Below are positions 24,852-32,936 of a stretch of 64,000 nucleotides of DNA, in pieces. A model generated the notes under the pieces. It saw nothing but the letters and a program-made list of their open reading frames with translations, was not told the origin of the DNA and ran no database searches. The translations under genes and the position numbers were made by a program. The stretch lies in NCBI RefSeq assembly GCF_009299835.1, contig NZ_VKCZ01000021.1:248001-312000 (forward strand), written 5' to 3'. Position 1 is the stretch's first letter. Every line of letters begins with the position of its first letter. Source of the DNA: Microlunatus speluncae. Lineage in GTDB: Bacteria; Actinomycetota; Actinomycetes; Propionibacteriales; Propionibacteriaceae.

Positions 24852-26465
24852 TTGGTGACTGCAGGGCAGCGCCAACCAGGATCTTCCCGCACGGGAAGGC
24901 CGTCCTGGAGGCCGCGGGGCAGGCCGTTGGCCATCGTCTCGGCCACGGCCCTCATGATCGGCACCGTCGGGCTCTCCCCGTCGGCGGCAGTCGGGAACTT
25001 CCAGGACGAGGCCGCCGAATCTGCGGCCAGCATCCTCGCGTCGTCGGTCGGAGGCAATGACCTCGTCGGCGTCGCCGCGACCTCCGCGGGGCTGAAGTCC
25101 TCCCCCGGCGCCAACAACGATGCTTTGAACGTGGACGTGCTGGGTGACCAGGTCGTCCAGTTCGGTGACGTCTCGATCCCGCTGAACGACGTGATCGACT
25201 TCGGCGCGATGGGCGCCCTCGGCAGCTCCAGCGAGGCCGGCTCGGCCACCGCCACCCGCTCGGTGAGCGGATTGCTGGCGGAGGGTGGCTCGGTCAAGCT
25301 GAGCGGCGACGACGCGTCCTTCGGGGCCGCGACCATCAACCTGCTCTCGCTGTCGGAGTCCGCGGGGGTCGAGGGACTGACCGATCTCGCGATCGACCAG
25401 CTCGAGTTGAAGCTCGGCGCCTTCGGTTCCGAGGTCGTGGTCGAGGACGGCAAGATCCTCGATCCCGACGGTGTCGGCGGCCCGGGTCAGTACCGGGTCG
25501 GGCAGGCGGACCTGCTGCTCCGCTCGCCGCTGGTCGGGGATGCCGCCAACGGCATCTACGGCGCGGCCGGCGCGGTGGACACGACCGTCGAAGACCTGGT
25601 GAACAAGAACCTCGACGTCGACGCGCTGACCGGGCTGGTGTCCGGTGTCCCGGGCGTTCCGACGCCGACGGTCACCGTGGACAGCAACATGCAGGACACG
25701 CTGTTCCAGCGGGTGTTGAACCAGCCGATCACGTCGCACAACAAGGTCGTGACGATCGACTTCTCCACCGGTGAGCTGCAGATTCACCTGGATCAGGTGG
25801 TCGGCAAGGGCGGGCTGAACGCCCAGGAGCCGAACGCCGAGCTGATCTCGTCGGAGATCTACCCGCTGATCGCGGAGAGCATCCACGACATCATGCACGA
25901 CATCACCAACCTGCTCGTCGGCGCGATCGAGGACTCGCTGAACGCGGTGACGATCACGGTCCAGTTCGCCGACGACAAGGGTCTGGTGGGCGGCAACCTG
26001 GACGTCACCTGGACGTTCACGCTGGCCGACATCGCCTCCGGTGATCTCGGCGAGGTGACCGACAACAGCAGCGGCCTGATCGGCGGCACCGCCGGCACCG
26101 CGCTGGCGACGGCGATCCAGACCCTGGGCAGCACGGTCGGACCGGTGCTCGCCCCGGTCTACGAGTTGATCATCAGCGACGCCGGCGATCACATCTTCGA
26201 GTTGGTGATCAACGACATCAAGTTCGGGATCACGTCGTCGATCGTCAACATGCTGTCGCCGCTGTTCGAGGTGCTGAACGGGTTCGTCTCGCTCCAGGTC
26301 AACCACCAGGAGATCGGCACCTGCGAGAACTCGGCCGGTGAGGACGTGACGAACAGTCTCGATCTCTCCGCGCTGAGCCTCGGCCTGGCCCGGTCGGCCG
26401 ACGGTGGTCGCCTGAATCTCGGCAACTCGTCGACCCGGTTCACCCCCGTTGGGTGCTCCAGCTAA
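24852..26465 (+). CDS. Choice-of-anchor G family exported protein
   Basis: The product is about 537 residues. It has a basic N-terminus and hydrophobic signal segment (PLAIVSATALMIGTVGLSPSAA), then a long acidic, repeat-poor beta-rich body beginning GNFQDEAAESAASILASSVGG, typical of the choice-of-anchor G family. Members normally finish with an LPXTG or other anchor. Here the C-terminus is TRFTPVGCSS with no sorting signal or final membrane helix, so it may be secreted or bound otherwise. AAAGGAG at 24837-24843 fits TTG 24852 (8 bases) or GTG 24855 (11 bases). Confidence 0.75.
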   Translation: MVTAGQRQPGSSRTGRPSWRPRGRPLAIVSATALMIGTVGLSPSAAVGNFQDEAAESAASILASSVGGNDLVGVAATSAGLKSSPGANNDALNVDVLGDQVVQFGDVSIPLNDVIDFGAMGALGSSSEAGSATATRSVSGLLAEGGSVKLSGDDASFGAATINLLSLSESAGVEGLTDLAIDQLELKLGAFGSEVVVEDGKILDPDGVGGPGQYRVGQADLLLRSPLVGDAANGIYGAAGAVDTTVEDLVNKNLDVDALTGLVSGVPGVPTPTVTVDSNMQDTLFQRVLNQPITSHNKVVTIDFSTGELQIHLDQVVGKGGLNAQEPNAELISSEIYPLIAESIHDIMHDITNLLVGAIEDSLNAVTITVQFADDKGLVGGNLDVTWTFTLADIASGDLGEVTDNSSGLIGGTAGTALATAIQTLGSTVGPVLAPVYELIISDAGDHIFELVINDIKFGITSSIVNMLSPLFEVLNGFVSLQVNHQEIGTCENSAGEDVTNSLDLSALSLGLARSADGGRLNLGNSSTRFTPVGCSS

Positions 26466-26529
26466 CCGCACGGACGGGTAGCCGCCGGCCAGGACGCTGA
26501 TCGGCGGTGCAGGAGGTAAGAGGCATCGG

Positions 26530-26565
26530 CCCTCCGGGAGAAGGTTCCCGGAGGGTCGTTGCTTT
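26530..26565 (+). terminator. Rho-independent terminator after the choice-of-anchor G gene
   Basis: CCCTCCGGGA (26530-26539) and TCCCGGAGGG (26546-26555) form a perfect 10-bp stem with a 6-base loop, followed by TCGTTGCTTTT. It separates the exported protein gene from the amine oxidase gene. Confidence 0.85.
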
Positions 26566-26594
26566 TCGTCAGCTACGGGGAGTCGATCATCATC

Positions 26595-27938
26595 ATGTTG
26601 CGCATCGCCGGCCGAGGCCGGATCCTGATCATCGCGGCCGTGCTCTGCGGCCTGGTCGTCGCGGGCGTCGTGATCGCCGCGACCCGCGCGCCCGGCAGCC
26701 CGGCCGACAAGCCGATTGCCACCACCCTGGACTGCCCGGCCAACCAGCCGATCGCCAAGGCCCTGTCCAGCGGTTCGTCCTGGGCGATGTGCTGGCGGAT
26801 CGATCCCTATTCCGGCCTGACGCTGGAGCAGATCCACTTCACGCCGGTCGGCCGGGCACCGATCCAGATCCTCGACTCGCTGGCGATCGGTCAGCTCGAG
26901 GTGCCGTACGACACCGGCGAGCGGACCACCGAGGACATCACCGATCACGGCTTCGGCGGCCGCAACCTGCAGAGCCTGGTGGAAACCGAGTGCACCGGCG
27001 AGCTGCAGACCACGTTCGTGCCCAACTTCGGCGACGGCAAGGTCGGCGGCGGCGAGGATCGGCCGGTGCTCTGCATCGAGGAGGTCGACACCGGCATCGC
27101 CTACCGGGCCCAGTCCGGCGGCAAGGTCGACGTCGCCCGCGGCACCGGGCTGAGCCTGAGCACGATCTCCAAGGTCGGCTGGTACGAATACGTCAACAGC
27201 TACGTCTTCGGCGCCGACGGCTCGATCCGGCCCGCCCTCGGCGCCACCGGTGATCTCTCGCCCGAGGACTACACCGACGACCCGTTGCAGGGCCGGCCGG
27301 TCGGGCCCGGCAACAGTGATCAGGCCGCCACCCATTCGCACAACGCCGTCTGGCGGCTGCACTGGGCCCTCGGCGGTCGTGGCGGCCAGCGGGTCGAGCA
27401 GTACGACGCCGACTTCACCGGCCGGACCGGGCCCAAGTCGCCCGAGCTCTCCGGCGAGCTGACCCCGATCGCGGCCGAGACCACGCGCACGCTCGAGAAC
27501 CGCCGCTGGTGGCGGATCGTCAACCCGGCGGTGCTCAATGATGATCAACACCCGATCTCGTACCAGATCGAGATCGGCGACACCGACTCCTATCGGTTCA
27601 GCGACGAGTCCCATGATCATCAGGACGGCCAGTCGCACGAGCCGGCCTACGACATCGCCTTCAGCCAGTTCGCCGAGTGCGAGCGCTTCGCCACCAAGAA
27701 CCGCGACTGCCCGCAGCGCAGCGTGCTCGGCTACGTCGGTGATCAAGCACCGCTGGACGACGTCGTCTCCTGGGTCGCCGTCGGCTTCCACCACGTCGTC
27801 CGGGACGAAGATCAGAGCCCGATGGACCTGCACTGGCAGGGATTCACCCTGCTGCCACGCGACCTCACAGCGCAGCGAGCCGATCTCCCCGAGGGCCGTA
27901 CCAAGATCAACGGCAAGCCCGAACCCGGGTCGCGCTAA
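26595..27938 (+). CDS. Copper amine oxidase family protein, membrane-anchored, with altered cofactor motif
   Basis: From ATG 26595 the protein is 447 residues. It has an N-terminal membrane anchor (ILIIAAVLCGLVVAGVVIAA) and a C-terminal catalytic-domain homology. The precursor Tyr of topaquinone is in VGWYEYVNSYVF, where the usual Asn before that Tyr is Trp. Candidate catalytic Asp is in EDITDHGFG, copper His residues in HSHNAVWRLHW, and the third His in VAVGFHHVVRDED. It lacks the N-terminal N2/N3 domains of full enzymes. Whether it forms topaquinone is uncertain. An in-frame TTG at 26559 is an alternative start but lies within the terminator tail. Confidence 0.75.
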   Translation: MLRIAGRGRILIIAAVLCGLVVAGVVIAATRAPGSPADKPIATTLDCPANQPIAKALSSGSSWAMCWRIDPYSGLTLEQIHFTPVGRAPIQILDSLAIGQLEVPYDTGERTTEDITDHGFGGRNLQSLVETECTGELQTTFVPNFGDGKVGGGEDRPVLCIEEVDTGIAYRAQSGGKVDVARGTGLSLSTISKVGWYEYVNSYVFGADGSIRPALGATGDLSPEDYTDDPLQGRPVGPGNSDQAATHSHNAVWRLHWALGGRGGQRVEQYDADFTGRTGPKSPELSGELTPIAAETTRTLENRRWWRIVNPAVLNDDQHPISYQIEIGDTDSYRFSDESHDHQDGQSHEPAYDIAFSQFAECERFATKNRDCPQRSVLGYVGDQAPLDDVVSWVAVGFHHVVRDEDQSPMDLHWQGFTLLPRDLTAQRADLPEGRTKINGKPEPGSR

Positions 27939-27966
27939 CTGCCGTTGGAGGGGAAGGTTTGGGAGT

Positions 27967-28035
27967 CCGTTCCCTGAGCTCGTCGAAGGGCAGGCCACAT
28001 CACCCTTTGCCCTTCGACAGGCTCAGGGAACGAAC
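27967..28035. repeat. Inverted pair of the GTTCCCTGAG...TCGAAGGG element
   Basis: CCGTTCCCTGAGCTCGTCGA... (27967-27990) faces its complement CCCTTCGACAGGCTCAGGGA... (28010-28035) across about 19 bases, in the 104-base gap between two convergent genes. The transcript could fold into a hairpin terminating both. Confidence 0.75.
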
Positions 28036-28042
28036 ACCGTCG

Positions 28043-29944
28043 TCAGCTGAAGTCGGCCGTGACGTGATAGACCCGCCCGCCCCAGCCGTCGTCGGGGAAG
28101 GAGTCGCGGACCCGCAGGTAGACCGGACTCGTGGGCCCGTCCGGGGCCAGATAGGGGGTCAGGTCGATGGAGTGCTCGGCCTTGTTGGAGCCGTCCCTGA
28201 TCTCCTCATCCTCCCGGAGCACGGTGGTCCAGTCCTCGCCGTCGGAGCTGACGTCGACCAGATACTGGTTCTCGATCAGCACCGTCGCCTCGGCGGCCGT
28301 CGTCCCGGCCGGGAACGGGAAGCGGTAGACGAAGTAGCTGTTCCCGTCGGCGAACCGGCTGGTCGGACCGTTGTTGCCGGACCCGTCGGCGTCCCACAGC
28401 CAGGGGATCTCCGCGGCCGTACCGGTGTCGAGGTCGATCGAGCGGGCCACCTGGATCTCCGCCCGGGCCGAGAACTCGAGTCCGGGATGCGCCGTTGCCG
28501 TCGCGGTCACCGGATAGGTTCCGGCTTCGACGCCGGCCGGGATCTCGACGGTCACCGGCACGCGGTGGTCGGCCGGCTTCGCGTTGCCGTCCGGTCGGAG
28601 CCGGAACCGGTCCCGGACCGGGGTCACGGTCCAGCCCGCGGGCCCGGCGACGACGACCTCCCCGTCGAGGGGCCGACCCTTGCCGGTCGCCAGCAGGTCA
28701 AGATCAAGTTCCACCGTGGTCGGCGCACCGGCCGCGGGCAGGATCGCCGTCCGGGCCGGGCTCAGGGTCGCCGACAGTGATCGCCGCGGCGTGCGTTCCG
28801 GAACGGCCGCGATCAGAGCACTGAGCGCGCTGGCCTGGGTCCGCCAGTCGAAGCTGTTGGGATGATCATCATTGGTGCCGCCGGCCCAGCGGACACCGAG
28901 CCGGTTGGCGACGTCGCGATCATGGTCCCAGATGCTCTCCGACTGCGTCCGGACGAAGTCGCGATAGCGCTGCTCGCCCGTCGTGTCGGCCAGCTCCATC
29001 AGATAGCGCAGGAAGATTCCCTTGAACTGCTTGCCGTTGTCGTCGCAGGTCCGGTCGAGCGCGTCGCAGGCCTCGGTCAGGATGCCGTCGGTCAGCAGGC
29101 CGTCCTCGCGTAGCGCGGCGTCGGCGAACTCGCGCGCCTTGGCCAGGGCCCGTTTGTCGCCGGTGGCCCGCCAGATCTCGATCCCGGCGCCGATCGCCAG
29201 GCCCTGGTTGTAGGTCCAGACCGTCTGCCCGTTGTTGCCGCAGTCGTCGTTCAGACCGTCGTTGATCAAGCCCGCGGAGTTGATCATGCCACTGCCGAGA
29301 TACCAGTCCCAGGCCTCCTCGGCCCGGTCCAACCACTCGCTGTCGCCCGGGATCCGGTTGTGCAGCTCCGCGGTGAGCCGGACCCACTGCCCGTTGGTGA
29401 CCGCGTTCTTGTAGGTCCGCTCCTCGTTCCACCAGATGCCGCCGCCGCAGGTGCGCGGATCCCAGAACCTGTTCATGAACTCGGCGATGGTGACGGCCAT
29501 GTCGAGATACTTCTGCCGGCCGGTCAGGTCGTAGGCCTGGATCCAGTTCAGCGCCCACCAGCCGGCATCGTCGATGGCCCGGCTGGTGAAGTTGCCGTAG
29601 ATCTCGTCGGTGGACAGCTCTCCGGCCGGGAACGGCCCCTTGTTCGTCTCGAACGTGTGATCCAGCTGCTCCAGGTAGCGCCGGTCCCCGGTCCGCTCCA
29701 TGTAGTCGCCGATCGTCTGCAGCGCCACCGCCGAATTCCACCAGCTCGACGGGAACCACGCCTTCTTCGTGTCGTACGAACTCATCAGCACGTCCGCCGC
29801 CACCCGCGCCCGGGCCAGCGCCGTCTCCGGCGGAACCGCGCCCTGCCCCGGCCGGCTCCCCTGCGCCACCCCCGCCCCCGCGAATCCGATGATCAACACC
29901 CCGGCCAACAGACCCGCCCCGAGCCGACGGAGTAGCAACGACAT
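28043..29944 (-). CDS. Secreted GH76-family glycoside hydrolase (alpha-1,6-mannanase type)
   Basis: The 633-residue protein starts with a signal peptide (LLRRLGAGLLAGVLIIGFAGAGVAQG). The GH76 (alpha/alpha)6 domain has the catalytic Asp pair in FTSRAIDDAGWWALNW, plus GGGIWWNEERTYKNAVTNG and VWTYNQGLAIGAGIEIW. After about residue 400 come an NPCBM/Ig-like domain and a beta-sandwich (SNNGPTSRF..YFVYRFPF) that probably binds carbohydrate. GH76 enzymes cleave alpha-1,6-mannan of fungi or of actinobacterial lipoglycans. GGGGG precedes the ATG by 7 bases. Confidence 0.93.
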   Translation of the reverse strand: MSLLLRRLGAGLLAGVLIIGFAGAGVAQGSRPGQGAVPPETALARARVAADVLMSSYDTKKAWFPSSWWNSAVALQTIGDYMERTGDRRYLEQLDHTFETNKGPFPAGELSTDEIYGNFTSRAIDDAGWWALNWIQAYDLTGRQKYLDMAVTIAEFMNRFWDPRTCGGGIWWNEERTYKNAVTNGQWVRLTAELHNRIPGDSEWLDRAEEAWDWYLGSGMINSAGLINDGLNDDCGNNGQTVWTYNQGLAIGAGIEIWRATGDKRALAKAREFADAALREDGLLTDGILTEACDALDRTCDDNGKQFKGIFLRYLMELADTTGEQRYRDFVRTQSESIWDHDRDVANRLGVRWAGGTNDDHPNSFDWRTQASALSALIAAVPERTPRRSLSATLSPARTAILPAAGAPTTVELDLDLLATGKGRPLDGEVVVAGPAGWTVTPVRDRFRLRPDGNAKPADHRVPVTVEIPAGVEAGTYPVTATATAHPGLEFSARAEIQVARSIDLDTGTAAEIPWLWDADGSGNNGPTSRFADGNSYFVYRFPFPAGTTAAEATVLIENQYLVDVSSDGEDWTTVLREDEEIRDGSNKAEHSIDLTPYLAPDGPTSPVYLRVRDSFPDDGWGGRVYHVTADFS

Positions 29945-30038
29945 TGTGCCCCCACTTAATCAATCAGATGGATTTTTCTCATCCTCCCCCACCCGAGCGC
30001 TCGCGTCCACCCCTCGATCGCGGTGGGAGACTGCACGC

Positions 30039-31529
30039 ATGACCGACGACGCGCGAGCGCTCCCGACGCCGTGCGTGGTGGTGCTGGTCGGCCCGGGCGC
30101 GTCCGGCAAGACGACCTGGGCGGACGCCCACTTTCCTGCCGGCGCGGTGGTTTCGAGCGATCGCCTGCGCGCGCTGGTGGGGGTCGCCGAGGACGACCTC
30201 GAGGCGAGCACCGACGCGTTCGCGCTGCTCGAGGAGGTCGTCGCGCGCCGGCTGGCCCGCAAGCTCACGACGGTGATCGACACCCTCGGCCTGGATGCCG
30301 AACGCCGTCGAGGCTGGCTCGCCCTGGCTCGGGCGCTCGGCCTGCCCTGCTACGCGGTGGCGTTCGACGTCCCGGCGAAGGAGTGCCGGGAGCGGAATCG
30401 GCAACGGACCAAGCGAATTCCCGCTGCCGCCCTGACCGCTCAGCTGCGGTCGTGGCCGGCCGTCCGCGACCAACTCGCCGGCGAGGGCTTTGACGGCGTG
30501 CTCCGGCCGGCCCGGATTCGGGCCGTGCCGGAGGCGTTCACCCGGGCCCCGGCGGCGGCCGAACGGCAGCGGCAGGACCCGAGCCGGCTGCGGTTCGGGC
30601 TGCAGCTCGCGACGTTCGACTGGCCGGGTGGAAATCCGGCTCTCCGGCAGCGGCTGACGGAGATCGCCCAAGCGGCCGAGGCGGCGGGCTTCGACGCGCT
30701 CTACGTGATGGACCACTTCCGCCAGATCCCACAACTCGGTCGCGCCTGGGACGCCATGCTGGAGAGCTACACGACGCTGGCGTTCCTCGCCGGCGTGACC
30801 TCCCGGATCCGGCTCGGCACCCTGGTCACCGGCGTCACGTACCGCAACGTCGGCCACCTCGGCAAGATCATCGCGACCCTCGACGTGCTGAGCGGCGGCC
30901 GGGCGGTGTGCGGGCTCGGGCTGGGCTGGTTCGAGGCCGAGCATCGCGCGTACGGCTGGTCGTTCCCGCCCGTGGCCGAGCGCTACGCATGGCTCGAGGA
31001 GGCGCTGCAGGTGCTGCCGCTGGTGTGGGGCAAGGGCGCGCCGGCGTTCCGGGGCGAGCACGTCAAGATCACGGAGGCCCTGTCGTACCCGAGGCCGCTG
31101 CAGGAGCGCATCCCGATCATCCTCGGCGGCAGCGGCGAACGGCGGACGCTGCGGCTCGCGGCACAGTACGCCGACGCGTGCAACGTCTTCGGCGACGCGG
31201 AAACCGTACGACACAAGGCCGAAGTGCTCCGCGCGCACTGCGTCGACCTCTCCCGGGACCCGGCTGAGGTCGCGGTGACCCAGCTGTCGACGGTCCTGAT
31301 CGGGACGGACGACGAGCAGGTGTGGCGGCTCATCGAGGAGCACCGGCCGCGACGCCAGGATCCGGCTCGGTTCGCAGCGGCGGTCAACGCCGGAACGATC
31401 ACCGACCAGGTGGGCAGATTCCGCGAACTCGCCGAAGCGGGGGCGAGCGAGGTGATGGTGCGGCTGCCCAACCTGGTCGACGCCACGGCTCTGGAGCCGA
31501 TGGCCGACGTGATCAAGTCGTTCCGGTAA
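30039..31529 (+). CDS. Fusion of P-loop kinase-like domain and LLM-class (F420-type) oxidoreductase
   Basis: The 496-residue product has two domains. Residues 10-165 are a zeta-toxin/PNKP-like P-loop ATPase: VVVLVGPGASGKTTWADAHF (Walker A), SSDRLRALVG, and a LID-like RERNRQRTKRIP. Residues 180-496 are a luciferase-like monooxygenase: FGLQLATFDWPGG, ALYVMDHF, LGTLVTGVTYRN, GLGLGWFEAEHRAYGW and ILGGSGERRTLRLAAQYADACNVF, the last typical of F420-dependent LLM proteins. Full coverage of both halves in one frame argues against a misassembly. Substrate and logic of the coupling are unknown. GAGACT lies 6 bases before the ATG. Confidence 0.85.
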   Translation: MTDDARALPTPCVVVLVGPGASGKTTWADAHFPAGAVVSSDRLRALVGVAEDDLEASTDAFALLEEVVARRLARKLTTVIDTLGLDAERRRGWLALARALGLPCYAVAFDVPAKECRERNRQRTKRIPAAALTAQLRSWPAVRDQLAGEGFDGVLRPARIRAVPEAFTRAPAAAERQRQDPSRLRFGLQLATFDWPGGNPALRQRLTEIAQAAEAAGFDALYVMDHFRQIPQLGRAWDAMLESYTTLAFLAGVTSRIRLGTLVTGVTYRNVGHLGKIIATLDVLSGGRAVCGLGLGWFEAEHRAYGWSFPPVAERYAWLEEALQVLPLVWGKGAPAFRGEHVKITEALSYPRPLQERIPIILGGSGERRTLRLAAQYADACNVFGDAETVRHKAEVLRAHCVDLSRDPAEVAVTQLSTVLIGTDDEQVWRLIEEHRPRRQDPARFAAAVNAGTITDQVGRFRELAEAGASEVMVRLPNLVDATALEPMADVIKSFR

Positions 31530-31536
31530 CCGGGCG

Positions 31537-32289
31537 CTACTTCTTCTTGCCCTGGTTCTTCACGGCCTCGATGGCCGCGGCGGCAGCCTCGGGATCCAGG
31601 TAGCGGCCGCCGGGCGTCAGCGGCTTGAGATCCGAGTCCAGCTCGTACACCAGCGGGATCCCGGTGGGGATGTTGAGGCCCACGATCTCGGCGTCGCTGA
31701 CCCCGTCCAGGTGCTTGACCAGGGCACGCAGGGAGTTGCCGTGTGCGGCGATCAAGGTCACCTTGCCCGCGCGCAGATCGGGCGCGATCTGGTCGTACCA
31801 GTAGGGCAGGGCGCGGATCAGCACGTCCTTGAGGCATTCCGTGCTGGGTCGCGCCTCGGTGGGCAGGCTGGCGTACTTGGCGTCGTTGAAGTTCGCGAAC
31901 TCGTCGTCCGGCTTGATCTCCGGCGGCGGGGTGTCGTAGGACCGGCGCCAGGTCATGAACTGTTCCTCGCCGAACTCGGCCAGGGTCGCGGCCTTGTCCT
32001 TGCCCTGCAGGGCGCCGTAGTGCCGCTCGTTCAGACGCCAGGACCGGCGGGTGTCGATCCACATCCGGTCGGCGACCCCGAGGGCGATCTCGGCGGTACG
32101 GATGGCGCGCCGGAGCAGTGACGTATGGACCACGTCGGGCAGCAGGCCGGACTCGACCAGGAGCTGGCCGCCACGCTGGGCCTCGGTGATCCCCTTGTCG
32201 TTCAGCCCGACGTCGACCCAGCCGGTGAACAGATTCTTGGCATTCCATTCACTTTCGCCGTGTCGCATCAAGATCAAGGTTGAGGTCAT
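31537..32289 (-). CDS. gpmA: 2,3-bisphosphoglycerate-dependent phosphoglycerate mutase
   Basis: This glycolytic enzyme interconverts 3- and 2-phosphoglycerate. The 250-residue protein has the phospho-His motif LILMRHGESEWNAKNLFTGW, RLNERHYGALQGKDK (Glu acid/base) and the second active-site His in IAAHGNSLRALVKHLDG. A KNQGKKK tail is usual in actinobacterial GpmA. ATG 32289 gives the family N-terminus, and TAGGCT lies 7 bases upstream (leaderless). The frame is open further upstream but is not homologous there. Confidence 0.96.
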   Translation of the reverse strand: MTSTLILMRHGESEWNAKNLFTGWVDVGLNDKGITEAQRGGQLLVESGLLPDVVHTSLLRRAIRTAEIALGVADRMWIDTRRSWRLNERHYGALQGKDKAATLAEFGEEQFMTWRRSYDTPPPEIKPDDEFANFNDAKYASLPTEARPSTECLKDVLIRALPYWYDQIAPDLRAGKVTLIAAHGNSLRALVKHLDGVSDAEIVGLNIPTGIPLVYELDSDLKPLTPGGRYLDPEAAAAAIEAVKNQGKKK

Positions 32290-32333
32290 GCCGCCGAGCC
32301 TATCGAGGGCCGATCCGCCGGCCACGAGGCGGC

Positions 32334-32717
32334 TCAATCGTCGGGCAGCGAGCGGCGCTCGCCGATCGGCCGATCGGCGCGGGGGAAGGCGAGCGAACCG
32401 GCGCGGACCCACCACTCCAGCACGTCGTACGCCAGCCGCCCGGCCCGGACCGAGGGGTCGTCGGCCGACAACCGGCCGGCCTCGGCCGGGTCGCAGGCGA
32501 AGATCGACAGGCCACGAAACGACAGGTCGCTCTGCGCCCCGAACGGACCGTTCACCACCAGCACGCCCTGCCGGGCCAGCTCGGCCCGGTAGGCGAGATG
32601 CCGCGCCTGCAGCGCGTCCAACTCCTCGTCCGGCAGCTCCGGCGCGTCGTCCGGCCGTCGCAACAGCACCATCGTGTAAACGTCGAACGCGTCGGGAATG
32701 TTGGGATCGCGTGCCAT
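32334..32717 (-). CDS. YciI-like protein (YCII domain)
   Basis: Small 127-residue alpha-beta protein with the YCII fold: YTMVLLRRPDDAP (first strand), LQARHLAYRAELARQGVLVVNGPF with the conserved His, then GLSIFACDPAEAGRLSADDP. Members are dimeric, with a His-Asp pair suggested to be catalytic (some act like muconolactone isomerase or chlorohydroquinone hydrolases). GGAGGAG precedes the ATG. It is divergent from the SDR gene across a duplicated repeat. Confidence 0.85.
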   Translation of the reverse strand: MARDPNIPDAFDVYTMVLLRRPDDAPELPDEELDALQARHLAYRAELARQGVLVVNGPFGAQSDLSFRGLSIFACDPAEAGRLSADDPSVRAGRLAYDVLEWWVRAGSLAFPRADRPIGERRSLPDD

Positions 32718-32771
32718 CGGTGCGCTCCTCCGGGTTCAGGGTTTCCGACGATAGCCATTCCAGAGCCTGGG

Positions 32772-32909
32772 CGTTCGTTCCCTGAGCCTGTCGAAGCATG
32801 TCCTGAGCCTGTCGAAGGAGGCAAGGACGATGACCCCGACGCTCGCCCGTTCGTTCCCTGAGCTTGTCGAAGCATGTCCTGAGCCTGTCGAAGGAGGCAA
32901 GGACGATGA
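32772..32909. repeat. Tandem duplication of a 62-base unit containing two copies of the dispersed element
   Basis: The unit CGTTCGTTCCCTGAGC..., then GCATGTCCTGAGCCTGTCGA, then AGGAGGCAAGGACGATGA occurs at 32772-32833 and again at 32848-32909 with a single C/T difference (period 76). Each holds one full and one truncated GTTCGTTCCCTGAG element. The second copy ends just upstream of the SDR promoter. Confidence 0.85.
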
Positions 32910-32936
32910 TCCCTACGGCTTTGGCATACTCCCAGC

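Noticed and set aside
26559..26594. Longer N-terminus for the amine oxidase beginning at TTG 26559
   Set aside because: It would begin inside the tail of the terminator; the ATG at 26595 places the membrane helix normally.
24576..27998. A 1140-codon open frame on the minus strand antisense to the exported protein and amine oxidase genes
   Set aside because: It is the mirror of GC-rich third-position bias; its composition is Arg/Gly/Asp/Val-rich with no family motif, while the plus-strand genes have signal peptides, motifs and a terminator.
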